DNA from: Ditylenchus dipsaci
Taxonomy: Eukaryota > Nematoda > Chromadorea > Rhabditida > Anguinidae
Assembly (NCBI GenBank): GCA_004194705.1
Contig: SADC01001320.1
Location: 372,001 to 436,000 of the forward strand
Length of the DNA: 64,000 bases
Direction: 5' to 3'
The stretch's first letter is position 1, and each line of letters begins with the position of its first letter. A model generated the notes under the pieces. The model did no database searches, was not told the DNA's origin, and saw only the letters and a list, made by a program, of their open reading frames with translations. This document shows positions 45,496 to 56,112 of the stretch, one piece after another. A program made the translations under genes and the position numbers.

Positions 45496-46350
45496 TACCG
45501 TATTCTCTCTAATAGAACCACATGTGGTTCTATTTTTCAACCCCCCTTGGGGTGTGGTTCAATTAGAGAGTGTGGTTTTATTTTTCAACCTTCTGAACAT
45601 ATTCAAGCATTGCAGCATTCGCGCATATATCCTTTTTTTACAACAAAATTCGGACTTGTTCTGGTTTAGGGGGGGACGCTCATTTATACTATACTTTTTA
45701 TGTATTTTTGTTGATTATGGCAGTCATGGTTATATCGATAATCTATATGAATAGTTTAATAAGTAATTTCGTTGATTAAGGTGATTATTGTCACCCTGGT
45801 CACCATAATCGACTTGATCAACCTAAAAAATAAATATTTAGTAAAAATGGGCGTCCCCTCCCCCAAACCGGAACAGCTCCCAAAACTCATCAACACTCTA
45901 GAGATATCTTTATTATTAAACACATTTTCGTTGCGTTTCTTGCGCTTCTTCGAGATCGATCTCTTGTATCAGCTCAGCCAAGTTCTTCTCATCACGCGCG
46001 TGCTTCACCTTGCCTCGACCACTCGGAACCGGTCTAACTTTTTTGAAGCAGTGGATGGCGTTGTCCTCACATCCATCGTTGGCATTGGGAACTCCGCACG
46101 ATTCGAATGACTTAATTATGAGCTCCTTCGAGAGATTCTCCCAGGCTTCCACAATTCATTGGAGTTTGACGGCCGTTGGCGCAGCTTGAGAGTGTTGAGG
46201 GGTGTGGTTCTATTAGAGAGTGTGGTTCTAATAGAGAGTGTGGTTCTATTTCACAACCCCCCTTGGGGGTGTGGTTCTATTAGAGAGTGTGGTTCAAATA
46301 GAGAGTGTGGTTCAAATAGAGAGTGTGGTTCTATTAGAGAGAATACGGTA
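45496..46350. mobile_element. pogo/Tigger-like element with transposase remnant
   Basis: Ends TACCGTATTCTCTCTAATAG and its mirror CTATTAGAGAGAATACGGTA. The subterminal regions are tandems of GTGTGGTTCTATTAGAGA. The interior holds a minus-strand remnant of a transposase C-terminus (45916-46160) and an inserted foldback (about 45657-45881) with ends GTTCTGGTTTAGGGGGG / CCCCCAAACCGGAAC. Confidence 0.75.
45916..46160 (-). pseudogene. Transposase C-terminal fragment (pogo/Tigger, DDE)
   Basis: About 80 codons ending in a stop: the stretch VEAWENLSKELIIKSFESCG and the following GVPNANDGCEDNAIH have the pattern found after the catalytic domain in pogo/Tigger transposases (Trp-x3-Ser-x-Glu-x-Ile...Ser-Phe-x3-Cys-Gly-...-Asp-Gly-x-Glu-Asp). 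It ends with an acidic coil (LAELIQEIDLEEAQET). The DNA-binding and catalytic parts are missing, so it is a relic that identifies the element family. Confidence 0.7.
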
Positions 46351-46477
46351 TATTATTAATTTAACTCGAGATACTCTTGTTTTACTTTATTCGCCTGACA
46401 CTTGCTTTCTAAGACTTTAGAATAGTTATAATTAAAAATTTAAGAATGTTTTACCATCTATATACTGAGACACAGTA

Positions 46478-46622
46478 TGTGCGGATGCATTGTAAACATC
46501 AAAAAACGGATGCGGTGCGGATGCGGAAACCGGTGCGGAAGCGGCAAATTTTATTGTGAACGCAATTCCGCATCCGCGCCGCATGCGGATGCGGACGAAA
46601 AACGGATCATTGTGAACGTAGG
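46478..46622. repeat. Foldback of GCGGATGC units
   Basis: GGATGCGGTGCGGATGCGG on the left is mirrored by CCGCATCCGCGCCGCATGC on the right. The outer arms read ATTGTGAACG and partner. Short, no coding capacity. Confidence 0.55.
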
Positions 46623-47138
46623 GTTAGAGATGCGCGCACACACTTACCTTAGACATGATTCCGATAAGCACTCTTGACCATAAAATGCATATAGAGTCTC
46701 TTTTTGCCACGGCCCAGTTGAAAAACATGGTGAGGCAGTCGAAGAATACATATATTTACTTTTCTAACGTTGTGCCATAAAAATGGCCTTTTTTCATTCC
46801 CTTCCCCTCCCAATTCCCCCCCCCTTATTCCCTTTAAAATTCAAAAGGCGCCGATTCAAATTTTTCAAATTTTGACTAAAAAACCATGATACCCCCCCCC
46901 ATGTGTTTCGAAATTTTTTTTTCTCAGAATCAAAAAAACACGCGGTTTTCTCATGAAATCGGGGTCGAGAAACACTAATATGAAGTTATATCCTCCATCC
47001 GATCACTCTGCGTGGTGGGGGAGGATTCTATACGCAACCAAAGGGTTTGCTCGAAAGGTAAGATAGCACATAATTAAGAATATTTCAAAAAATTTTATTT
47101 TCAACTCGCAATATGGTAACGTCTGTTTGATAGCTTAA

Positions 47139-47732
47139 AGGGGAGGAAACTTTATATACGCATCGCCTAAGTCACAGGTTCAATTATCACTGGGTGCTCA
47201 CCTTATTTTTTTCTTTCATTTACAAGTTTGGTGTCAAAATGATTCTCACACCCTTAGTTATTTAACAAGATCATCAGCGCAGGGTTTTCATCTACTGGAG
47301 CTTATTTACAGGCTGAAATATGCTAAATTTCCGAAAATCGATCGTTTTGGGGTTTTCTTTGACTCCTTTGATTGATATTTCGGACTATTTTCTACAAGTC
47401 ACACGCTTCATGTACTAAAATGTAGCCGAGGTTCTAGGCTTTCGTTTGAGCTATCCAACAGATAAAAATAATATTTAGTTAGATCTAGATTTAAAAAACA
47501 TCCAAAGATGTCTAATTCAATGCCCTCTTACACAAGGCTGTCATTTCAATGAAATCCCAAAATTAGGGCATTTGCTGATAGCAAAGCAGTGCTAAAAATA
47601 CTTCCAATCGATTCCCCGATACTTTTTGGCCCTAGATGTCAGTGAATTTTATGAAAAAAATAAATAAAGTGTGCACCTAGAGGGATTTGAACCTTAGACC
47701 CTAAGCGATGCGTATATAAAGTTTCCTCCCCT
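47139..47732. mobile_element. TTAA-bounded foldback 1
   Basis: Ends AGGGGAGGAAACTTTATATA and TATATAAAGTTTCCTCCCCT, TTAA on both sides (47135-47138, 47733-47736). The arms continue into ACGCATCGCCTAAG and a B-box-like GGTTCAATTATCAC, so its ends may also derive from a tRNA-like sequence. Confidence 0.75.
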
Positions 47733-47736
47733 TTAA

Positions 47737-47926
47737 AGGGCCATTGCCGTCCCCGACAACGAGAATTTCAAGTTTTTGAATTGGCGCGGGACAGTTCTCT
47801 TTGGTCTTTCATTTTACTCTTTTGAGTCATTCGAAGCAAGTCAAAAGAGTACAATGAAAGACGAAAGAGAACTCCCGCGCGAATTCAAACACTTGAAATT
47901 CTCGTTGTCGGGACGGTAATGGCCCT
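47737..47926. mobile_element. TTAA-bounded foldback 2, abutting foldback 1
   Basis: Ends AGGGCCATTGCCGTCC and GGACGGTAATGGCCCT, TTAA at 47733-47736 (shared with foldback 1) and 47927-47930. The whole element is one long hairpin with arms including CGACAACGAGAATTTCAAG. Confidence 0.8.
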
Positions 47927-48470
47927 TTAAATGAAAGCCTAGAATCGACGATACACATTGGTATAAAGAAACATGTGCACATATGGAAAAGAACTGTCAA
48001 AATTTATCAAAAATATATGGTTTTGTACATCTTGAAATCGGCTTGAATCCGCTTGTACAAACCAGCACATTTTCGTTAAAATAATCTTACCTTTTTCTTC
48101 AAGGGCGCATACTTCTAAATACCAATGCGTAGCCACGATTCTAGGCTTTCGTTTGGGCTATTATACAGAGTAAAATACGGAATCTAGTACTATAGCTAAA
48201 CTTTAAAAAAACCTTCGAAAATGTTCAGTTCCATGCCATCTTGCTCTAGTTCAAACAAGGTAACCTATCACCGCAGCGACATTCCCAGTCGTGTTTGTTT
48301 GCACTGGATAAACTCGAGTCGAACAGTTATATGTTATGCCATACAAGCATCTCGAAATTATGCAGTGACAAATAAAAGTGGTAGATGTACTAATCAAAAC
48401 TGTGAGAGGAAACGAAAATGATGGATTTGTAAATAAAATCTTTTTAACCTAGGTTTTGGCTTTTTGTTAA

Positions 48471-50038
48471 AGGGGGGGGACTTTATATACGCATCGCCTT
48501 AGGTCACAGGTTCGACTACCACTGGCTATTTACAAGTTCAGTGTCAAAATGTAGCCAAGGTTCTGGGCTTTCATTTGAGCTATCATACAGATGAAAAGTT
48601 GGTATAAAGTTAGGGCTGAAATATAAAAAATCCAAATCGATGAAATCTTCAATAGGACTATACTAGTACTTTTCGGTAGTATCCTGGAACTGACATTTTT
48701 TCCCAATTTTAATTTACATACTCATTTTAAACCTCACACTCGAAATGTAGCCCTGCTTCTCGTTGTCATTTTCAGCATACGGTTGTATAAAATAATGTAA
48801 ATTGAAATCGCAAAAAATCTCAGTTCCTAGTACGCATCTTTTAGGCTGGTTTCCTCTAATTTTGGTAGTCATTGCCAAAAATTGAGGCAGTTACTGACAG
48901 CAAAGCAGTACTGGAAATGGTTGCAATCGATTACTCGATGATTTTTGGACCTAAAAGTTAAAAAACTTACCAAAAAAGGAAATTAAAACATCCCCAGGGG
49001 CCTATTCCAACAGTTGAAAGTAGAAAGTTGTGAAAGTTGAAAGTTGAAAGTGTTCCAACACTTGAAAGTGTAAAGTTGAAAGTTGAAAGTAGATGGTAAA
49101 AATCGGTGGGTTGAAATAGGTGGTCCGATTTTTTGTGAAAGTTGAAAGTAAAATTTTTTTTCGGTTTTGGTCCTTTCTAGATGCAATTTTTTGCGTAGAA
49201 TCCAAATTTGTGGGTATTTTTTACGATTTCGATATGTAATTCGGATCTTTTCATTATTTTTCAACCTCGAGTAGTAACAGGGAATACCTATAAAGTGGTA
49301 CCCACACATCATTATTGTTATCAATTTACCCACAGTACCCTTGTCTTAATCCATTATCAGTAACCATGGGGTCCCATTTAGGCGGAATTGCGGAATTTAA
49401 ATTTCTTAGTTTGAACCAACCAAACCAAGTGGTCGTCCACTTGGATCAAATTTTTTTTCACGTTTTTAATTTTCCAAAACCTGTTTTCTGGACTAATTCG
49501 GGGTGCTGAAGATGGTTTGATAGTGGTAAAATTCCGTTTTGTCGGGTATTTTTTGAGTTTTGACGTATAATTGATTTTACCAAAACTCAAAAAATACCCG
49601 AGAAGACGCCATTTTACTATTATCAAACCATCTTCAGCATGCCCGAATTAGTCCAGAAAACAGGTTTTGGAACATGAAAACGTAAAAAAATTTTCGCACC
49701 AAGTGGACGACCACTTGGTTTGGTTGGTTCAAACTGTAAAATTTGAATTCCCGCAAAATGTACGAATTTAAAAATTTAGAAATATATAGGAGGAAGTGAA
49801 AGTTGACAGTTGAAAGTGAAAGTTGAAAGTGAGTCACTTTCAATTGTTGGAACACCATCAACTTTCACTTTCAACTTTCAACTTTCACTTTCTACTTTCA
49901 ACTTTCAACTCTTGGAACACTTTCACTTTCGACTTTCAACTTTACACTTTCAACTTTCAACTGTTGGAATAGGCCCCAGAGGGACTAGAACTTTCGACAA
50001 AAGGCGATGCGTATATAAAGTTCCCCCCCCCTCCCCCT
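48471..50038. mobile_element. TTAA-bounded foldback 3 carrying nested foldbacks
   Basis: Same termini as foldback 1 (ACTTTATATACGCATCGCCT and mirror), TTAA at 48467-48470 and 50039-50042. Inside is an element bounded by GGGGCCTATTCCAACAG (about 48998) and its mirror (ending about 49977). That element itself contains a palindrome at about 49385-49745 (AACCAACCAAACCAAGTGG and mirror). Confidence 0.75.
49005..49975. repeat. GTTGAAA heptamer arrays forming inverted arms
   Basis: About 49010-49150 is a tandem array of GTTGAAAGTTGAAAGT-type heptamers, and about 49800-49970 is the same array inverted (CAACTTTCAACTTTCA). The occasional GTGTTCCAACACTTG interrupts it. These arrays are the arms of the element nested in foldback 3. 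Confidence 0.7.
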
Positions 50039-50042
50039 TTAA

Positions 50043-50278
50043 AAAGGGGCATGCTTACGCTAATAAAAGGTGGTGCTCGGGAATTCAAAATTTTTGCCTA
50101 ATCATTGAATTTCTGTACGGATCCAATCCAATCCAGTTTCTAACAAAACTATGCCTGAAATTAAATTCTAGGCCTTGTTGTGTCAGAAACTAAGTTGAAA
50201 AATCCGTACAGAAGTTCTATGATTAGGTGAAAAACTGAATTCCCGGGCACCACCTCTCACTAGTCTGGGCACGCCCCT
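50043..50278. mobile_element. TTAA-bounded foldback 4, abutting foldback 3
   Basis: AAAGGGGCATGC at the left, GGCACGCCCCTT at the right; inner arms GGTGGTGCTCGGGAATTC and GAATTCCCGGGCACCACC. TTAA at 50039-50042 (shared with foldback 3) and 50279-50282. The terminus resembles the element at 37243-38977. Confidence 0.75.
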
Positions 50279-51071
50279 TTAACTACTTCCAAAAGTCTTT
50301 CTCATCCAAACTGACCAGTAGTCGACACACAAAAAAAGTTTCACCGTAGACTTTGAAAACAAGAAATTTATGATAAGCAATCCAACTCACGTGCAAAAAA
50401 ATGACGCATCCGTAGATAAAAAAAGCAGAAATATTGGCAGCACGAAGGCAATAAAAATTGGCAAAAATAACCACAACTAAACGAGCATACATAAGGCACT
50501 TTAAAAAGTTGATTCAGGCCTACTAAGTACTCGAGATACTCCAGATCCCAATATTCGAGTATTCCATTTACCCATAAGATGAAAGAGTCAATCTGAACAT
50601 TCAGATGGTACTAAATTTGATAGTCAAAATAAACTCACATAAGGCTGCATGAATTCAGGCCATGCCATGTCGGTTAGTGAATGAAGTTTGGAAAGAATCC
50701 ACATATAGCTTTTACAAAACTACTTTAGAAATTTAGAGAAGCTATGAAGCTGAAGAATCAAGCCTAGCGAAATTTAGTTACCGTGAACATGCGTAGCTAA
50801 AGTGCATAAAGATTTTACAGAGTGATTCATTATCATTATTATTCGACAATAATCATATTTCGCAACTTCCACAACAATATTGGTCATTCCGTGGTATGAT
50901 GGTTCAACCTAGACTAATCTAATAATTTTCGCTTACCAAAAAGAAAAGACTCAACAACTTCTGTCTGCGGTAGTTGTTACATTCGACCTATTCTTGTGGC
51001 ATTTCTTGAATTACTAGATATAAAATCGCTCCAGAACACAAAAGGAAAATCAAAAAAATTTCAGTCCATAA

Positions 51072-51081
51072 TTTATTTATT
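51072..51081 (-). terminator. Poly(A) signal of COA1
   Basis: Two overlapping minus-strand AATAAA signals about 70 nt after the COA1 stop codon. Confidence 0.6.
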
Positions 51082-51146
51082 CAGCAACAAATACATTCAA
51101 CTAGAAACATTTACATACACTAATAATATCATGGCAATTAAATAAA

Positions 51147-52005
51147 CTATTCCAGCGGCCTTTCAAAGAGCACATATTTGTCATCCTCGATTTGGAGACC
51201 CAATTTTGTTGTTTTGAACTCCCCGTCCTTCGATTTTCTTCTGGCATAGATGGACAGGAATCCGGCTATAAAATGCAAAAAGATGTTGGTAAAGTGTATC
51301 CTCTAATGGTTTCAAGACCGTCTCTACTAATTCCCCTATACCATCAAGTGTGCCTTGAGGACCGAAATCCCAGAAGTTTATTATTTGATCGGTTAAAAAC
51401 GCCAAAATGGCCAGATTGATTCAAAATTATCGTGAGTTTTTCAAGGCTTATAAATCAAAAAGGCGGACTAATAGAGATAACACGAAAATTGGCAAAAAAG
51501 AATTATTTACCATTGAGTTTGCCACTGATAGGTACTTTGAACTAAAATTCCGACATATTGAAGTAGAAGCCGAAATTAAATCACAAACCCTGGAATCGTA
51601 CTCTCCAAGATAGTTAAATCTTCTGTCCATGACATCCACATCGCCTAGCTTGATCGGAGGACCCAGAATGTCAAGAGCTTCCTTGTGCTTTGACAGAATA
51701 GTAAACGCCTCCTGAACCCAGAAAACAGAGTTTCGCATACACATAATAAAAATTTTTTCTCAACCTGATAGTGTGGCAAATTACGGACCTTCAAAGCAGT
51801 AAAAAGCAGCAATAAAGTAGAAAAAATACATCAAGCTAAAATAAGAACCTTGTATTGCATCATTTTCACACCTACGACTATGCCTAAAAAATAGAAATTG
51901 AAAGCACAAATAAATATAAAGAAATGTAAATTTACTTCCTGTTCCCACAACAAAAATTCCTAATGCAGCGTTGGTGAGGAACCTGTAGCTTATTTTTTCC
52001 AGCAT
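51147..52005 (-). CDS. COA1: COA1-like mitochondrial assembly factor (TIM21-type domain)
   Basis: Six minus-strand exons: 51936-52005, 51849-51883, 51765-51788, 51589-51711, 51511-51541, 51147-51265, joining to 133 aa (human COA1 146). Human COA1/MITRAC15 is an inner-membrane protein for early cytochrome c oxidase and complex I assembly. Matches: an N-terminal membrane span (FLTNAALGIFVVGTG onward), then HKEALDILGPPIKLGDVDVM against the human LGPP block, FKVPISGKLNAGFLSIYARR against the IPVSG...LYV block, and LGLQIEDDKYVLFE at the end. One exon is only 24 nt. A strong acceptor-like TCATTTTCAG lies eight bases before the ATG. The gene starts 443 bp from DXO, in the opposite direction. Confidence 0.82.
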
Positions 52006-52448
52006 TGTCGCGCCTGAAAATGACGGGAAATAGAAAGTTGGATACGAGGAAGTAGACACACAATCAGACTTGTGATCTGAACTCTTTGGAAATTATGATT
52101 TGAACCCTTGATCAGTGGTGAAGAAAACAAACTCAATTGAATCACACTCGAGTGCTTTGAAATTCAATTGTAACTTTGGCAGCAGAACGCCATGAAAATT
52201 ATCACTCGAAAAACATTGAAATTTTGATTTTAGCATGCAAGTTTTGGATCAAAAATTTCAGAAAATATATCTAATTTGGTACCAAACAAGGTTCCAGAAG
52301 AATTCATCTAATGACCATTTAACCAAAATTTGAACATTTTGTGTAGCCGCTAGAAAAATTTGCAAAAATCTACTCAACTCTATCTACTGCCTATTGTTTG
52401 TTCACGTATTTTAAATCCCACAGTTCAGAAAACTCTCATTGACAATAG
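52006..52448. promoter_or_regulatory. Shared COA1-DXO divergent upstream region
   Basis: 443 bp between two divergent start codons with no large repeat, so both promoters must lie here or overlap the 5' ends. I see no clear TATA box. Confidence 0.4.
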
Positions 52449-55400
52449 ATGAAAACAGCTCAATCGGGTGGTAATTCCAGCAATGGAGGCGCTTCAAACT
52501 TTGGAGTAGCTCTTCCCCAGGTGAAAAAATACCAAAGAGTAAGGTTTATACTTGTTTTAGTAAGTCGGAGTGCATCGTTTAGAATGATGGCGAGCCAAAA
52601 GTAAAAATGTCTAAGCTTGGTATACAAGTTCCGGGATCCAGCGTACTGCCTGCTCCTAGTGTCCCTTCACTCTCAGCTAATCCAAAGAATCTCTTAAATC
52701 CTGTCGTAGGTCGGCCTGCAAGAATCGCAAGAATATATTTTGTTTTTAGGTATGTCTTGTCCAATTGTGGTGGGCGAATTCAGTCTGGACAGCACTCGGG
52801 AGCCAAAATTAGGCAGGGCTGGTATGTGATGTGTCTATCTTCGTCTTTTCCCCTAATCCTTATGATTTTCTCATTGCAGGAGTCCGCTATATCTGTGAAA
52901 AGTTCATAACTGCTGGGAATAGGGAGCCAAAAGTCCACCTAAATCTGAGCGCCAACTACTCTACCTTCATCTCAAGCAAGCATGATGAGATGATCAATGT
53001 GATACTCAGGTGGATCCAAAAGATGTGTCCTCCCAAGTCTAACCTGAAAAAAGTAAGTAATTTGATTTGAAATGTGGCTCAAATATCTCATGAGCTGGTG
53101 TCGTTTCCTGAAATTCATCTCAATATTTGCAGGTTCTCCATGAAGCTGGTTAGTAATCTGAAAAGCTTCTAGAGTATTTTTTATTCCACCATTTTTCAGA
53201 CTTCCTCATCTGGCGAGGTACTTTTTTATCTCCGCAAAATCACAAAAAATTTGTTCTGCTTTTTTAAATTCTTCTTTTTTCAAATGGCCGTGACTTTCGA
53301 AAACACTGAGCCATGACTTTTTCGTATTTTGATTAGCGTTGCCAGTTTGCTGCGCCTGTCTTCGGTCGTTGCTTCAGAAGCTAAAATATTTGACATAAAG
53401 TCTATTTAAAAGTCGTCAAATGTTTTAAAAGTGTATGCCCATGCCCGACACGGAGAAAAAGCGGGAATCAGCACTTTTTTCTTTCTCGATGAAGTGTCCC
53501 ATGCAAGTTTTACGTTCTCATACAGATTTTTTTATTTTTCTGCCTAGTTATTAAAAGTAATATAGGGGGACATCAATATTAGATTTGATGCAAACAAGTG
53601 AAAAATTGAAGGGTTCAAAAAAATTGTTGGTTCCCGTCTTAACTTTTTGAAACACACGGGCACGCCCTTCATCGTTTGCTCAGATACCCAAATTAACGGC
53701 TGCCTACTAATTTTGATGTTGAAAGATACTGAAAGATGTGGATGAAGTCAAATCAAGTTTATCCGTTATAAACACTTTTTAAATTTGTCGTGTAAAAAAT
53801 ATGGCTATCCGAAAATATAAATTTACTTTTCTCCATCTATACTGCTTATTTTAAAGACAGAAGTTTATCTTACTGCATTTTTCGTTAGGTACACTCACAA
53901 GACTAGGCGTGAGCCCATTTGATGTGGTAAAAAATGGCACGGGCATCAAGATAGCATGCTGCAAATTCAAGGGAGTCATCTTTATATGTATGTACTTCAG
54001 AATTTCGGAAAGTAGGCCCCCATAATTTGATATATTCACAGGTGAATATGAAACCGAATCTAAACGGAGGGTTGAAAGTGGACAGGGTGACAAGGGAAAA
54101 ATGATGTCATATTGGGGTCACAAGTTTGAGGTCAGTTTTTATTTAACATACGATCTAGGGATTGGATCAGCCTTGAAATGGATCTGACGGTGTGTTGAAT
54201 CAGGCATAAGTAGGGATGCACATAATTACTTTTGGAATAATCAAATGTCGCCGAGTTATATTTTTAATCGGCAGTTCCAAATTCGCAATTTATCTAATAC
54301 TTGTTCACTAAATTAATAGAGTCTAATAATTATTCGGACGAGACTTTTTTCTGCCACCTTCTGGCTTTTTTCTGGCACCTTTTGGCTTCTTTCTGCCACC
54401 TTTTGCAAATTTAGTTGAAAAAGCTTTTCTATTTTCTAACTATGAATAATTTTTTTACCCGAGTGTAGCCCAAGATCTCAGCTATCTAATAAGCTATCAA
54501 CTGACTTAATGAAGTTTTAAAAACTTGGAAGAAAAAGTCTTTGAATAGAGCAATTTTTTTTTAAAAGTTGCTCCATTTAAAACTTTTCAAAACTTCATTA
54601 AGTTAGTTGATAGCTTATTAGATAGCTGAGATCCTGGGCTACACTCGGGTGAAAAATTATTTAAAGTTCGTAAAAAGAAAAGATTTTTTCAACTTAATTT
54701 GCAAAAGGTGGCAGAAAAAAGCCAGAAGGTGGCAGAAAAAAGATTTATCCATAATTATTCATATTCAAAATTTTTAAATTAATAAATATTTTGGGGGAGT
54801 GAACACTGTCGGGATTTGGTTGTAGACCATGTATTTCAGCAATACATCACAAGTGAAAACCTAAATGGGATGCCAAATACCTCAGAGCCTGTTAGTGAAT
54901 TTAATGAATTTTGTGCTATGTTCAAGGTTATTTTTATTTCGTACATATTGTGATTGACAAGATCTTTTATAGACTGAAATCGGCCCTAAGAATGAATCTT
55001 TCCGGGTGCTTTATGGAGCAGAAGTCGATTGTATCAACCCAAGTATGTTTCTTTCTTTTATTTTTTTTTTAATATTTCATACTTTTAGAAGGAGAATACC
55101 TAGAAATCAAAACGCAGTTCAATGAAGTTGGTTTTGGTCACTTCTTCGATTCGAAGGCAATGAAGTGGTGGTTACAGTCTTACCTCGCAAACATTAAGGT
55201 AAAACTTCAGGTTGGATTCAAGAAAAAGATTAATTATTTATTTCCAATGTAGACTCTCGTTATTGGCCTTCGTGATCAAGAAGGGTAAGTCTTTCGGTTC
55301 TTATCGGTTATCCGCACCCCACTTACTTTTTCCACAAAATAGTCAAGTTACATCATCATCATATTTATTTGGTGGGGTGGGGTGGGGTGCGGATAACCGA

Positions 55401-55948
55401 TAAGAATCAGTCTTTCCTTATTACCGGTATTCGTTTATTGATAGAAGGGAATCTGAAGGAAGCCGCTCCTCAAAAAAGTTGTGTTGTATAATAGGCCAAA
55501 TTTTACTGATTTATTGACTATTTTCGGCCTTGACTTTTACTTGCGCTCACTTGATACTCATTGTCTAATATTTTTGTTAAGGTTCGTAAACAGAGTGGAA
55601 CTGCTACCTGTGGATCAGCTACCCAAAAAGTGGTCGAAAACTTGGCAGTATGATAAATGTATCTCATTTATTCATGTTTTCCTAAAATATGTTTCTCAGA
55701 CCTTGTGAGTTCAAGTCTATTTGGGATTTGTTATACTAATCGGAACTATTCAGATCTACTTTGCCGGATGATATGATGCTCATTGCTGAACGACTTCCTA
55801 CAAGCTGTATGTTTTTTGGCTGTAAAATCTCGTGTCTCATATTTACACAAAATTTATTTGTTCAGATGAGTTCCGCTTCGACGTGGTCAACCAAAATGAG
55901 CAGCCGTACGATTTCCTCACTAAAGAATTCAGTGAGCATTTCGATTAA
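52449..55948 (+). CDS. DXO: DXO/Rai1-family decapping exon-ribonuclease
   Basis: Fifteen exons: 52449-52538, 52583-52709, 52750-52821, 52880-53052, 53133-53148, 53200-53217, 53889-53987, 54042-54130, 54840-54926, 54973-55042, 55089-55198, 55253-55284, 55582-55704, 55754-55806, 55866-55948. They join to 413 aa (human DXO 396). DXO enzymes remove incomplete or non-canonical (including NAD) caps and degrade the RNA 5'-3'. Family motifs in order: WRGTLTRLG (conserved Arg-Gly), SYWGHKFEQYI (catalytic Glu), LYGAEVDC (Glu-x-Asp metal ligands), YLEIKT (Glu-x-Lys), KWWLQSYL (Gln). The nuclease site therefore looks intact. Exons 5 and 6 are 16 and 18 nt. Introns 6 and 8 contain long repeats. The first intron could also begin nine bases into the codons QVKKYQR without changing the frame. 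Confidence 0.93.
54345..54745. repeat. Palindrome in DXO intron 8
   Basis: The outer arms are tandems of TTCTGCCACCTTCTGGC and mirror. The inner arms share TAGCCCA(G)GATCTCAGCTA and TCTAATAAGCTATCAAC. The inner block is shared with foldbacks at 18240-18620 and about 3160-3210. Confidence 0.7.
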
Positions 55949-56013
55949 ATTTTTATAGTCCTTATTGTTGCTTATGTTGATTTATTTGGAAGTTGTATTT
56001 GGAATTCGATTGT

Positions 56014-56019
56014 AATAAA
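56014..56019 (+). terminator. Poly(A) signal of DXO
   Basis: AATAAA 66 nt after the DXO stop codon, only four bases from the opposing MAD1 signal. Confidence 0.65.
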
Positions 56020-56022
56020 CGA

Positions 56023-56028
56023 TTTATT
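56023..56028 (-). terminator. Poly(A) signal of MAD1
   Basis: Minus-strand AATAAA 85 nt after the MAD1 stop codon. With cleavage 10-30 nt downstream, the two convergent 3'UTRs overlap. Confidence 0.6.
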
Positions 56029-56112
56029 GTGGGTTTTTGTAAATGATAGGGCAGCGAGCTGGTGTCCAGAAAAACAAGATACAATTGATTTTGAAATGTC
56101 GCCTTCTTCTCA

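Larger units (their letters stand above)
44880..51146. other. Repeat mosaic between TMEM68 and COA1
   Basis: It is made of the pogo-like element at 45496-46350, palindromes at 46478-46622, and a run of TTAA-bounded foldbacks from 47135 to 50282. The hairpin-RNA-like repeat at 45235-45450 has a partial copy at 46620-46700. About 50290-51060 looks unique on inspection but yields no exon chain I can support. About 46700-47100 is low-complexity. Confidence 0.55.

Noticed and set aside
45772..46110. 112-codon plus-strand ORF
   Set aside because: Antisense to the transposase remnant, which is the recognisable reading.
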